Assembly (NCBI RefSeq): GCF_022482365.1
Contig: NZ_JAKVPE010000001.1
Coordinates: 2,271,320-2,335,319 of the forward strand
Length of the DNA: 64,000 nt
Direction of reading: 5' to 3'
Source of the DNA: Limosilactobacillus sp.
GTDB taxonomy: Bacteria > Bacillota > Bacilli > Lactobacillales > Lactobacillaceae
Under the pieces are notes generated by a model. It searched no databases. It saw only the letters and a list, made by a program, of their open reading frames with translations, and was not told the origin of the DNA. Of this stretch, positions 1 through 9,689 are shown piece by piece. How positions within the stretch are numbered: position 1 is the stretch's first letter; each line of letters begins with the position of its first letter. The position numbers and the translations under genes are program-made.

Positions 1-3000
1 CTGGCACACGTTGACTGGCTCAGCCTCCGAAGGCCAAAAGATGGTTGACATGACTAACCAGCTGGCCATTTCGGCTCAGAACTCAACGGAAATGGTCAAT
101 GACCTAAATCAGAAGTTCTACGCTGTCACTAACAATGCTACCAAGACTCGTGAGCTTTCAAAGTCTATCCTTACCTTGCAAGACGCCTTTAATGCTAGTG
201 ACGCTTCAATTGAGAACTTCTCAACTCAGTGGGCACAGATGGTTGGTAATGGTAAGGCTAGTGCCCAGGATATGCTTTCAATCCAGAACGTCTTCCCAAA
301 GTTCCGTCAAGAATTGCTGAAGTATGAGCGCCAAGTTCACCACAGCAAGGATATGTCGATGGCTGACATGAATCAATTAATGTCAGATGGGAAGATCAAG
401 TCTAGTGAAATGAACCATGTATTGATTAGCATGGGGCACGAGTACCAGAATGCCACAAAGAACTTTACCAATACTCTAGACGGGATGGGCCGGATCATTC
501 GGACCACCGCTCCACGACTTTTGGGGGCATTTGTAGAGCCATTTACCAAGGCCCAAAATCCAATTTATAAAGCTGTGTCTAGCTGGGTGTCTGATCCACG
601 GACACTGAAAGCCTTTCAAAACGCCGGCCAAGGGATTGCCGATGCGTTCAATAACGCAACTAACGCGATTGCTGACATGGTTCGGCCATTTAGGGGATTA
701 AATCAGCTAATTGGGGAGTTTATCAAAACTCTGGCTGGTGGTGTCCTTCATGGGATTGCTACCGATTTCCATTTGATTGGGGATGCGGTGGAATTTGTCC
801 TGAAAGTGATCAACACGTTGCTAAGCCCGATCAACGACCTCACCAAGCACCTCAACGGAATTGGTGGAGCCGCAAAACCCATCCAGAATGTTGGAACGGT
901 GATTGGCGAATTGCTTGGCCCGATTGTTGCCTTTAAGACGGCGGCTATGGGAGTAAATGCTGTAGCCACTGTATTTAGCGGCACGGGTAAGGCGATCAAA
1001 GCTGTTGGCGGTGCGATCAAAGCTGTTACATCCTCTGAAAAGCTTCTAACAATTGCCCAGACGGCTTTGAATGTCGTGCTGAGCCCTTGGTTCTTGATTC
1101 CTGCAGCCATTGCAGCAGTAGGTGTTGCACTATACGAAGCTTACAAGCACATCAAACCGTTCAGGGATGCTGTTGATAGGCTCGGTAAGGCTTTGAAGAA
1201 TGCTTTTACTGGAAATGCTGGCTGGGAGAAAGACCTTAGTAAGCAGTTCCAGGCCCTCAACAAGGCGTTTGACCGTGACGGTAAAGCCTTCCAGAAGAAG
1301 ATGCAGAGCCTCAATAAGAGCATCTGGAACGGTCTGACTGGCAACGCTGGCTGGGAAAAGGACCTCCAAAGGGCTTTTGACAATGCCAAGAAAGACTACG
1401 ACCGCTACTCTAAGCAACAGCTCAAAGCTGAACAGATGATGCAGCGGGAACGTCAGAAAAATTGGAACAACTTCTGGAGCGGGCTCTCGAAGAAGGCCCG
1501 TAGTTCTTGGGACGATATGACCAAGCGTGCTTCAAGCGGTATGCAGAGCATTGGGAAATCGATTGCGACGCATTCTAGCTCGCTAACTAAGACGTGGGAC
1601 AATACTTGGTCCACGATGAAGCGGCTAACTGTGAACGCCTGGCAAGTCATTCGTCAGCGATCATCTGATGGTATGAGTAACGTTCGTGGGGCCATTTCTA
1701 ACGGGATGAACTCCATCCAACGCATCTGGAACTCTGGTTGGTCCGCCTTTGCTAACTTCTTCAAAGGCATCTGGTCAGGGATCAAGCAAGCCGCTGCCGA
1801 TGGCATGAATGGCGTGATCAACGTCATCAATGCTGCCATTGGTGGTATCAACAAGGTTTGGAGCTTCTTCACCGGACACGGTACCGGGCTAAGTAACATC
1901 GGCAAGGTACACTTCGCCCAAGGGGGTGTCATTCACCGCCACTTGTCCGTTATCAATGATGGCGACGGCCCTGACTGGAAGGAACTTGTCCAGACGCCGG
2001 ACGGGGGACTCTATATGAGTCAAGAACGGAACTGGACAGGCTTTCTGCCGGAAGGCACTCGCGTTTATAGTGGGCCTGAAACCCGCCAAATCATGAATGC
2101 GGTCGGCGTTGACCACTATGCCACCGGCGGAGTTGTTGGTGCTAAGCACTACGCAGACGGTGGCATCATCAGTGAAGGCATCGACTGGGCTAAGGGTACC
2201 CTTGATAATCTTGGCAGCTGGCTTGGCGACAAGTTCAGCGCCCTGGAAGATTTCTTGGCTGATCCGCTAAAAGCTACCAAAGGCCTGATTGAGAAGGCCA
2301 CAAGCGGTTTGTACAACAATCTGGGCCATTATGCCGATTTGGCGCACGGAGCAATGGACAAGCTGACTCAGCCGATTGCAGACTGGTTCAAGAAAGGCCT
2401 AGAGAAGCTAGAAGCACAGTTTGAGTCTGGCGGAGCTAGCCCTGATTTAATTCGGGCTGCTGCTGCAAAGATGCACGTCTCAATCTCTGGCGCTGACATT
2501 TCTCACATCATGAACGTGATCAAGCACGAGTCTGGTGGTAATGCACACGCCATTAACAATTGGGACAGTAACGCCAAGAAGGGGACGCCTTCTAAAGGTA
2601 TTCTGCAATTCATTGACCCAACGTTCCGGAGCTATGCAATGCCTGGGCATACGAACATCTATAGTCCGTTTGACCAACTTCTGGCCATGTTTAACGACAC
2701 AACTTGGCGGTCAGATTTAACACTTGGCGGCTGGGGGCCAACAGGTGGCCGGCGGTATGCACTTGGTGGCGAAGTGTTTGGGCTCACTAATGCGATCATT
2801 GGTGACAACCCGGAACATCACGAATTTGTTTTGAACCCTTATGCTACTAGTGCCGAGCCACTGCTTGACCGTGCTTTTGAAGCCACGGCCAATGCACAGC
2901 CGAGTGGACAGACCACACCGCAAGGGAATGGTTCTAAGATGGACCGTATGATCAGCTTGCTCGAGGCACTAGTAGCTAGCGTTCAGGGACTCGATCTGAA

Positions 3001-3082
3001 CGTTGCACTAGATGGGGATTCAATTGTCAAATATGCAAATAAGAAGAACGCTAAAGCTTACAACATGATGAAAGGACGGTGA
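1..3082 (+). CDS. Phage tape measure protein, 5' truncated by window edge, with C-terminal SLT domain
   Basis: The reading frame is open to the window edge (a TTG at 11 is only the first start-like codon), so the N-terminus is missing; about 1025 residues are visible. Tape measure proteins set tail length and often carry wall-cutting domains for DNA entry. Seen here: a hydrophobic segment near residues 355-375, long Lys/Trp-rich helical repeats with repeated GNAGWEKDL units near 400-460, a Gly-rich region, and near residues 820-925 a transglycosylase (SLT)-like domain with the HESGGN motif (catalytic Glu about 840) and GILQF. A similar SLT domain is in the tail lysin downstream. The distal tail gene starts four bases after the stop. 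Confidence 0.9.
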   Translation, partial: WHTLTGSASEGQKMVDMTNQLAISAQNSTEMVNDLNQKFYAVTNNATKTRELSKSILTLQDAFNASDASIENFSTQWAQMVGNGKASAQDMLSIQNVFPKFRQELLKYERQVHHSKDMSMADMNQLMSDGKIKSSEMNHVLISMGHEYQNATKNFTNTLDGMGRIIRTTAPRLLGAFVEPFTKAQNPIYKAVSSWVSDPRTLKAFQNAGQGIADAFNNATNAIADMVRPFRGLNQLIGEFIKTLAGGVLHGIATDFHLIGDAVEFVLKVINTLLSPINDLTKHLNGIGGAAKPIQNVGTVIGELLGPIVAFKTAAMGVNAVATVFSGTGKAIKAVGGAIKAVTSSEKLLTIAQTALNVVLSPWFLIPAAIAAVGVALYEAYKHIKPFRDAVDRLGKALKNAFTGNAGWEKDLSKQFQALNKAFDRDGKAFQKKMQSLNKSIWNGLTGNAGWEKDLQRAFDNAKKDYDRYSKQQLKAEQMMQRERQKNWNNFWSGLSKKARSSWDDMTKRASSGMQSIGKSIATHSSSLTKTWDNTWSTMKRLTVNAWQVIRQRSSDGMSNVRGAISNGMNSIQRIWNSGWSAFANFFKGIWSGIKQAAADGMNGVINVINAAIGGINKVWSFFTGHGTGLSNIGKVHFAQGGVIHRHLSVINDGDGPDWKELVQTPDGGLYMSQERNWTGFLPEGTRVYSGPETRQIMNAVGVDHYATGGVVGAKHYADGGIISEGIDWAKGTLDNLGSWLGDKFSALEDFLADPLKATKGLIEKATSGLYNNLGHYADLAHGAMDKLTQPIADWFKKGLEKLEAQFESGGASPDLIRAAAAKMHVSISGADISHIMNVIKHESGGNAHAINNWDSNAKKGTPSKGILQFIDPTFRSYAMPGHTNIYSPFDQLLAMFNDTTWRSDLTLGGWGPTGGRRYALGGEVFGLTNAIIGDNPEHHEFVLNPYATSAEPLLDRAFEATANAQPSGQTTPQGNGSKMDRMISLLEALVASVQGLDLNVALDGDSIVKYANKKNAKAYNMMKGR

Positions 3083-3086
3083 CAGG

Positions 3087-4025
3087 ATGCTCCAAGTTTT
3101 TTCTCAGCGAAAAGATAAACCACATGCTTACCGATTTGGCGAATATCAGAATCAGTTAGCTTTTGACCCGATTGAATTTTCAATCTCAACTGATGGTAAG
3201 TCTTGGCATAGTGCATTCGACGAGCCGGACCTTGAGGGCGTCTATTGCTACAAGGCTCCAGACGTTCAGCCAGCCAATCCATCAGACAATCTCCGAAAAG
3301 TTGGTTTGATGGATGGTTCACGCCTGCTGTCAACATCGTATGGTACTCGTGAGCTTAAGATGGAATTCCTCTTTAACGGGATCAATGAAGCAGACGCAAT
3401 GCTGGCTTATGACGCGCTACAGAGATTCCTGATTTCACGAAAAGCCTACTGGATCTGCTTCTCAAATTGGCCGCAACGTATGTACTATGTGAAGGCCAAG
3501 CTAGCAGCACCAACTTTTGCTGGCCAGCGGATCTGGACCTGTGAGGTCACCTTGACCGATCTAATTGGGCTAAGCCGCAGCCTGGACACGTCACTCAACT
3601 ACGAGAACGCGTTAGGGTGGGGCAATAATCTGCCAATGCAGAAGCTCCACTACACGTTCACAACAAGCAGCTTCACAGTCTACAATCCTGGCGATGTGAT
3701 GATTGACCCTGAGCGTCGCGGGCACCCTCTCAAGATAACTTTGCAAGGGTCGTCTAGCGGCAACATGAAGATTACCAATCAGACGACTGGCGACGTTTTC
3801 ACCCGTAAGGGGACTGTCGGAGCTTCTGACAATAAGCCGATGAAAGGCTCAGCCTTTAGCGGAACATATATCATTGACGGAATCCGGCCAACACTTGACG
3901 GCAAGCCAGATGACATGTTCACCGACCGTGGTGTCATCACACTGCAGATCGGTAGTAATAGCTTCCAGATCGAAAATTTCAGTGGCACGATCAGTTTCGA
4001 CTTTCCGGAATGGTGGTTATCATGA
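3087..4025 (+). CDS. Phage distal tail protein (Dit-like)
   Basis: 312 residues. Dit proteins form the hexameric hub between tail tube and tip and anchor the tail lysin and receptor-binding proteins. Position directly between tape measure and tail lysin, length near 300, and an N-terminal half with ELKMEFLF and a bulky aromatic core followed by a galectin-like C-terminal half fit the Dit/phage tail family. The start has an AAGGACGG ribosome site just upstream. The stop overlaps the start of the next gene (ATGA), implying translational coupling. No catalytic motif is seen. Confidence 0.78.
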   Translation: MLQVFSQRKDKPHAYRFGEYQNQLAFDPIEFSISTDGKSWHSAFDEPDLEGVYCYKAPDVQPANPSDNLRKVGLMDGSRLLSTSYGTRELKMEFLFNGINEADAMLAYDALQRFLISRKAYWICFSNWPQRMYYVKAKLAAPTFAGQRIWTCEVTLTDLIGLSRSLDTSLNYENALGWGNNLPMQKLHYTFTTSSFTVYNPGDVMIDPERRGHPLKITLQGSSSGNMKITNQTTGDVFTRKGTVGASDNKPMKGSAFSGTYIIDGIRPTLDGKPDDMFTDRGVITLQIGSNSFQIENFSGTISFDFPEWWLS

Positions 4026-6241
4026 CAGCGCACAATTATGTGATGGTCACTGACCAACTGACAGGAGTTATCGGTGATCATGGTGAACGAATTGACTGGC
4101 AGGATCTTAACAAGTCCTTCAAGGTCAACATGCAGGTCAGCACCGCTTATGAGATCAGCTTTACGCTGACCTACACCAAGCAGTATGCAGCTGTATACAA
4201 TCTGGCCCAGGAGAAGCGTGAAGTGCTCTATAACGATGAATACTACGTGATTCAGCAGATTGAAAGCCTGAACGATGAAAACGGCATGGCTACTCTTCAA
4301 GTTACCGCCAATCATTGGACGATTGATGCAATGAAAAGCATCCGCATTGACACGACCCCGCCGACTGAAAGCAATCCTGAAACCAGTGGTGGCTCCAGTA
4401 GCGACACTGGCGATAGTGGTGACCCACAGCCGGGTGTAGTGGTCAAGCGAACCGACGAGCAGCAGACGTATACGCTACAGAACCGGCTGGACCATTTCTT
4501 CAGCGGAAATAGTGCAGGGCTCAAGTACGAGCTACATGGGGACTTCCCACAAGCTGCCGTTGAGTGCACTGGGTCTTTATATGAGTGGCTGGGTAACAAT
4601 CTCAAATTGTTTGGCGGGTACTGGGTGCCACGCTATAACGTTATCGAAGTCTACGACCTTGCACATTTCAAAAAGCCCACTGGTAAGACACTTTACTACC
4701 TGCACGATATGACCGGCGTTGACATTCAGTCGGACGCCAACGATCTGGTCAATGACTGCTGGGTCTACGGCGGCAAGATGGAGAAGGACATCACGTCTGT
4801 GCTTGGCGCTGGTGGACAGACCAACGGGGTTACTGAGCCGGTTAATGGTGACTGGACACCCGTCATGCAGAATGCTGCTTCGCTGGTCGGTGAAAAGCTA
4901 TCTAGTGGTGACATCGCAAACATCAAGAACCGGATCAGGGTTGAGTCTGGCGGCCGCGAGACTGTGGTCAACAATTGGGATAGCAACGCGGCGGCTGGTC
5001 ACCCTTCAAAGGGACTGCTTCAGTTCATCGACAACACCTTCAACTACTATTGCCGGCCACCATACACGAACATCATGAAGGGGCTGGATCAGCTTATTGC
5101 TATGATGAATATCCCGAATTGGCGGCAGCAGATTGCTGGTAATTCTGGCTGGTCCCCACATGGGGCGCCAATCAGTAAGGCCACTATCACTATCCAGCAG
5201 TCGGACAACTCATGGGGTTGGCCATTTCCAAGCGGGGAAGGCCATTTCATGCAAGCTCAGCTCTTCGGCTACGACGGTGGCTATCGGCAGAATAGCTTCC
5301 ACGATGGTCTGGACTTCGGGTCCATTGATCACCCTGGCAGCCAAGTACACGCTATTCATGGCGGCCGGTGCACGATCAGCCGTGCCTGGGGCAACGGTGG
5401 TATCAACTGGTACTGCGTGATCCAGGATAGCTCTGGCTTGAATGTGGAATATCAGGAAGCCTTCGGGTCTGCTGGTAACATCACAGTTAACGTCGGTGAC
5501 GTCGTCAAGACTGGCGATGTGATCGGCTACCGGACTACGAACCACCTGCACGTCGGGATCACCCGTGCTTCAATTCCAGGGGCCTTTGCCCACGCTTTTA
5601 GCAATGATGGCACTTGGCTAGACCCGCTGGCGGCGATCAAGAACGGGACCGCTGGTGGTAGTACACCGACGGATAGTAGTGGCGATACAACAACGTCAAC
5701 CACTAGTGAAGTGTACTACTCACTGGTCTATCACTTTGAAGACCAGGACAGCATCAAAAAGTACGGCCGTCATCGTGGCCAGATTCTTACAGTCGACAGC
5801 ATCTACGACATGGATGCCTTGAAGACCTACACATGGAACACGGTCCAGCATGATCCCAACACGACGTTGACGATCAGCGGCTATCGTGGCGATGCAGAAC
5901 TGGGCCAAGTTGTGCATTTGATTGTCCCAGAACGTCGGCTTGATACGGACGTTACACTAGTCGGTTATGAAGGCAATGATGACTACTTCGATCCCAATGG
6001 TGAGAAGACGGTCACCTTCAACAATACCGGCCTGGCACTCAAGGATGTCAATGAAGCTATTCGTCAGGACATTAAAGACATCAACACGAGCGCTAGTTCA
6101 TTAGACTACTACGGAGCTCTGGGAGCCCGGCAAGAAGACCATTGGGCTAATCTGCGTTTTTCACCAAACCAGGTTAAGAGCATGTCAGATATGATGAAAG
6201 GGGTGAATAGCAGTGGCGGATCAAACAACTCCAAGCAGTGA
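4022..6241 (+). CDS. tal: Tail-associated lysin with prophage-tail N-terminus, SLT domain and M23 endopeptidase domain
   Basis: 739 residues from the ATG at 4022, chosen because a GGTGG ribosome site precedes it and it overlaps the previous stop as ATGA; an upstream in-frame ATG at 4010 has a weaker site. The N-terminal ~290 residues match the prophage tail (Tal/gp18-like) hub. Next comes an SLT-like domain with VESGG (Glu308) and GLLQF, then an M23 LytM-type zinc peptidase with HDGLD (His427, Asp431) and HLH (His508, His510). The last ~170 residues return to the tail-hub fold. The protein should sit at the tail tip and cut both glycan and peptide bonds of peptidoglycan during DNA entry. It overlaps the next gene by 29 bases. 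Confidence 0.88.
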   Translation: MTAHNYVMVTDQLTGVIGDHGERIDWQDLNKSFKVNMQVSTAYEISFTLTYTKQYAAVYNLAQEKREVLYNDEYYVIQQIESLNDENGMATLQVTANHWTIDAMKSIRIDTTPPTESNPETSGGSSSDTGDSGDPQPGVVVKRTDEQQTYTLQNRLDHFFSGNSAGLKYELHGDFPQAAVECTGSLYEWLGNNLKLFGGYWVPRYNVIEVYDLAHFKKPTGKTLYYLHDMTGVDIQSDANDLVNDCWVYGGKMEKDITSVLGAGGQTNGVTEPVNGDWTPVMQNAASLVGEKLSSGDIANIKNRIRVESGGRETVVNNWDSNAAAGHPSKGLLQFIDNTFNYYCRPPYTNIMKGLDQLIAMMNIPNWRQQIAGNSGWSPHGAPISKATITIQQSDNSWGWPFPSGEGHFMQAQLFGYDGGYRQNSFHDGLDFGSIDHPGSQVHAIHGGRCTISRAWGNGGINWYCVIQDSSGLNVEYQEAFGSAGNITVNVGDVVKTGDVIGYRTTNHLHVGITRASIPGAFAHAFSNDGTWLDPLAAIKNGTAGGSTPTDSSGDTTTSTTSEVYYSLVYHFEDQDSIKKYGRHRGQILTVDSIYDMDALKTYTWNTVQHDPNTTLTISGYRGDAELGQVVHLIVPERRLDTDVTLVGYEGNDDYFDPNGEKTVTFNNTGLALKDVNEAIRQDIKDINTSASSLDYYGALGARQEDHWANLRFSPNQVKSMSDMMKGVNSSGGSNNSKQ

Positions 6242-9149
6242 GTTCCCAGAAATACAGCCAACTGAGCCAACTAGTAGTACAGCCTACATCCAGCCGGTCA
6301 TCGGTAAGATGGGCTGGGACACGCGACCAGAGTACAAGGGTCTGTTTGGCTTGGGAACATCGCCAAACAATGGGGTGGACTTCCATGTCTTCCTGTCATT
6401 TGACGGCATCAACTTCGACTCGGATGACATCGATAACATCTGGGAGAAAGGCGCTAAGGATCGCGTGAAGAAGGAAGTTGACTCGGCCACTGCTGAGATC
6501 CCCAAAGCCATCTCAGCTGCTAACGACGCGGTCAAACGCGCTGACACTGCGGTTGAGAACAGCAAGGCCAACTCCGACGCGATCAAGGCAATGGCTGAAG
6601 CCAACGCCGAGATCCGCTCAGACGCGGCCCAAGCAATGAAAGACGCCCAGTCAGCGGCGGCAGATGTGGCTAATCAGCAGTCAGCAATCAGTGCTGCTGT
6701 CAGTGAGGCTCAGAGCAGTGTTTCAGCTGCCCAAGCCGCCGTTGATCAGGCCTCTAAGCAGATGTCTTCTGACGTGGCTGAGGCGGTCAAGAGCGCTACA
6801 GCGGCTGTTGATGACGTTAAGGTGCAGGTTGCTGCCAACTCGGCGGCAATCATTAAGACCAACAACTCCATCGAGCTGCAAAGCCGGTCAACTAGCAACG
6901 CTATCTCAACGCTCAAGGCGGCTCAAGGCAGTATGCAGGCAATCGCAATGGACGCCAAGTCCAACGCCATTGTTGCTACACAGACAGCCAGTGCGGCTAG
7001 CGTGGTGGCCAGCGATGCCAAGAGCAACGTCACAGTCGCCATGCAGACGGCGAGTGAAGCTTCAATCGCCGCTAGTGATGCCAAAGGCGACGCCGCTAAG
7101 GCGGTGCTTACTGCGTCCGGAGCGGCAATCACTGCATCTAACGCCAACAGTCAAGCTTTGCAAGCAACAGTGACGGCATCTGGTGCGGCCTTAACCGCCA
7201 CCAACGCCTCTAGCCAAGCATTGCAGGTATCGGCGGCGGCTGACAAGCTCTCAGCCAAGCTGACGCAAGTGGAGAGCGACACCAGCGGCAAGATCACTAC
7301 CGCTACATCGGCGGCAATGGAAGCCACGTCGAAGAGCATCATGACCCAGGTCGAGAAGGACATCACCGACAAGACCAACGGCCTGTCGGAGCAGTTTAAG
7401 ACGCAGATCAAGCAGCTGTCCGACGGGATCGACATCGGGTCAGTCAAGAAGAGCATTGATGCCCTCAACAAGACGTCCAAGACCCAAGCAGCCGACATCA
7501 AGACCAACGCCGACGCAATTGCACTAGCGGCTAAGCAGACCGATGTGGACCTGCTCAATAACCGGGTTACGAGCCAAGAAGCAACGATCAAGACGCTTCC
7601 TGACTCAATCACGAACACGGTCACCAAGCGAGTCACGGATCACGTCGATCAGGCCGGCTATGCTAAAACTACTGACGTCCAGTCACGGATCCAGCAAGAA
7701 GCCGACCACATCAGCCAGACCATCACCCAAGCCACCACTACGGCAGACGGTAAGACGATCGTTGATGCCATGCAGTCGGTCACCAAGTCAATCGACGGGG
7801 TGACTTCCGCCGTGCTCAACGCGGACGGGTCATCGAAGATCACCCAGCTATCGGATGCCATTCAGCTCCAGCTACAGGGCAAGTCGCTGTGCACGGACAT
7901 TCCCGACCTCCAGACTTGGACGGGTAAGGAAAACGAATGGCTACCGATCGCCAACCTGCACGATATCAACACGGTCACTGCCGGTACGAAGGTCACGCTG
8001 AGCTTTGATTACGTAGCCACTGGATCAGTCAGCCTGCTTCCACAGTTCAACAGCGACCCCTGGATTCCATGGGGTGACATCAATTCGGGAAGCGTCCACA
8101 CTGACGGCTTCAAGAAGGAGCACTACTATAAGGTGATCACCGTAGCTGACGACTCATGGCAAAATAGCCAAGCGACTCAGCTCTGCTTGCGTTGTGACGG
8201 CTTCAAGGGAAGCATCAGCGTATCTAACCTTCGCTTGGTTGCCGGTGATGACGTCCAGAGCAAGATCGATATGCTGAGCAATAGCATCAGTCTGCGGGTA
8301 GCCAAGGGCGATGTAATCAGCCAGATCAATCAAGAAGCTGGTGGGCCAACACTGATCAGTGTTGACGACGGCAAAGGTAAACTTTACCTAGACGCAGATT
8401 CAACGATGTTCAGCGGGAAAGCCTTTATCCCAGACGCTGCAATCACCAATTTAAATGGAGACAAAATTACAGCCGGCCACATTTCCGTTCCGATGCAGGA
8501 TGATAATGGAAACACAATTACTCTTGGTAATGGTGGTATAAATATAGCTTCAGCACTATCTACTGATTCTGATGGCGGTAAAACTGGTTTTTCACTGAAT
8601 TTGAGTTCTTCAGGGCTTAAATTTATTAACCATCGCGAGGACAACGAGGCCAATAATGACTATCGTTTTCTCCAAATAACTCCGGGAGTTCTTCACGATT
8701 GGACCGGTACTACAGATCAAGTTACTAAGCCATCCGGTCTGATCATTAGGGTCCCAACGGACTATAGTAGCCAACTTGGCCCAACGAGCCCAGGTGGATT
8801 TCTGGCCATCGGGAGCGATGTAACCGGAACAGTTGGCAGCGATGACAAACAAATTGCAATTGCCTATGTTAATAAAAAAATTAACGGCTGGGAAGAGGGC
8901 CTCAACATCCATACAGTGGTTTACATTAAACCATATGGAGTAACCGATAATGGCCTTCGGACCGGCTGGGTGTCTTTTTCTAACTGGGATAATGGAGAAA
9001 GATACCCTGCAATTGTTAACAATCAAGGCCCAATGGGTGGGATTGCTTTTCCAAGATCATCGAAGGTGACACTCTTCGACTCGTATGGTCAAGCATTCTG
9101 GCCTACTCAAAACCAATTCAATACCAAGGACTTCCAATGGGGATGGTAG
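6213..9149 (+). CDS. Long coiled-coil phage minor tail / tail fibre protein
   Basis: 978 residues from GTG 6213, preceded by AAAGGGG and overlapping the tail lysin gene. Residues ~80-450 are Ala/Ser/Lys-rich heptads (a long coiled coil with repeated TASxAxxAASDAK-type units). A compact domain at ~555-690 has carbohydrate-binding jelly-roll character (WTGKENEW, SFDYVATGS). A phage tail segment follows (LYLDADSTMFSGKAF, ITAGHI). From about 8440 the DNA becomes more AT-rich and the C-terminal ~230 residues look like a separately acquired receptor-contact head. Function as a fibre or side appendage is inferred from context. Confidence 0.75.
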   Translation: MADQTTPSSEFPEIQPTEPTSSTAYIQPVIGKMGWDTRPEYKGLFGLGTSPNNGVDFHVFLSFDGINFDSDDIDNIWEKGAKDRVKKEVDSATAEIPKAISAANDAVKRADTAVENSKANSDAIKAMAEANAEIRSDAAQAMKDAQSAAADVANQQSAISAAVSEAQSSVSAAQAAVDQASKQMSSDVAEAVKSATAAVDDVKVQVAANSAAIIKTNNSIELQSRSTSNAISTLKAAQGSMQAIAMDAKSNAIVATQTASAASVVASDAKSNVTVAMQTASEASIAASDAKGDAAKAVLTASGAAITASNANSQALQATVTASGAALTATNASSQALQVSAAADKLSAKLTQVESDTSGKITTATSAAMEATSKSIMTQVEKDITDKTNGLSEQFKTQIKQLSDGIDIGSVKKSIDALNKTSKTQAADIKTNADAIALAAKQTDVDLLNNRVTSQEATIKTLPDSITNTVTKRVTDHVDQAGYAKTTDVQSRIQQEADHISQTITQATTTADGKTIVDAMQSVTKSIDGVTSAVLNADGSSKITQLSDAIQLQLQGKSLCTDIPDLQTWTGKENEWLPIANLHDINTVTAGTKVTLSFDYVATGSVSLLPQFNSDPWIPWGDINSGSVHTDGFKKEHYYKVITVADDSWQNSQATQLCLRCDGFKGSISVSNLRLVAGDDVQSKIDMLSNSISLRVAKGDVISQINQEAGGPTLISVDDGKGKLYLDADSTMFSGKAFIPDAAITNLNGDKITAGHISVPMQDDNGNTITLGNGGINIASALSTDSDGGKTGFSLNLSSSGLKFINHREDNEANNDYRFLQITPGVLHDWTGTTDQVTKPSGLIIRVPTDYSSQLGPTSPGGFLAIGSDVTGTVGSDDKQIAIAYVNKKINGWEEGLNIHTVVYIKPYGVTDNGLRTGWVSFSNWDNGERYPAIVNNQGPMGGIAFPRSSKVTLFDSYGQAFWPTQNQFNTKDFQWGW

Positions 9150-9150
9150 C

Positions 9151-9561
9151 GTGAAAAAAACAGTACTACTAAGTGATGATGTAAAAGACAGCAATGGAAA
9201 CGTTTTCGCCGCAATGCGAGTTGCACTGGAAGGTGACGGTTCAACACCAAATGTGATGACGCATGATGTGATCGCTGGTTATGACGATAATGGCAAACCA
9301 ATCTCACAAGATGTCGACGCGACTGCACTTAAAAATAGTCAGCAAGCCTTTATGGCCGAAGCTATAAAGGTGCAAAAGTCTCTCACTGAAGAGAATGGCG
9401 GCGATCCGTCTAAGGTCAATATCATAGGTGCCGAGAAAGATATGAAGCTCAAACCAACTGCGCAGCAAACGATGACAGCAGCAATGATGAAGGATGTAGC
9501 CACGCTCAAGATCCAAGTTGCACAACTGCAGAAGAAGGAGGAATCAACCAATGGAAATTAA
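9151..9561 (+). CDS. Small phage tail protein with C-terminal coiled coil
   Basis: 136 residues from GTG 9151, one base after the previous stop, with GGATGG upstream; longer in-frame starts lie inside the preceding gene. I do not recognise the N-terminal ~95 residues as a known family. The end (MMKDVATLKIQVAQLQ) is a heptad helix closely matching the end of the protein at 12725-13330 (MKDIAALKIQVKQL), so both likely share an assembly partner. Its position in the appendage cluster suggests a structural or assembly role. Confidence 0.7.
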   Translation: MKKTVLLSDDVKDSNGNVFAAMRVALEGDGSTPNVMTHDVIAGYDDNGKPISQDVDATALKNSQQAFMAEAIKVQKSLTEENGGDPSKVNIIGAEKDMKLKPTAQQTMTAAMMKDVATLKIQVAQLQKKEESTNGN

Positions 9562-9685
9562 TAAACGTGAAGCTAAGCTGGCCAACGAGCTGGCCATCAA
9601 AGACATTCAGATCGCCGACTTACAAGTTAAGAACGAAGAACTAAGCGCTCAGCTAGAAGCACTGAAGGCAAATAAGAAGAAGTGA
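9551..9685 (+). CDS. Tiny coiled-coil phage protein (44 aa)
   Basis: A short frame with ATG at 9551, a strong AGGAGGA site eight bases upstream, an 11-base overlap with the preceding gene and a stop four bases before the SGNH gene. The product is a single charged amphipathic helix (starts MEINKREAKL, ends in Lys). Such short helix proteins are common among tail appendage genes; the function is unknown. The start signal and tight packing argue that it is real. Confidence 0.68.
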   Translation: MEINKREAKLANELAIKDIQIADLQVKNEELSAQLEALKANKKK

Positions 9686-9689
9686 TCGT

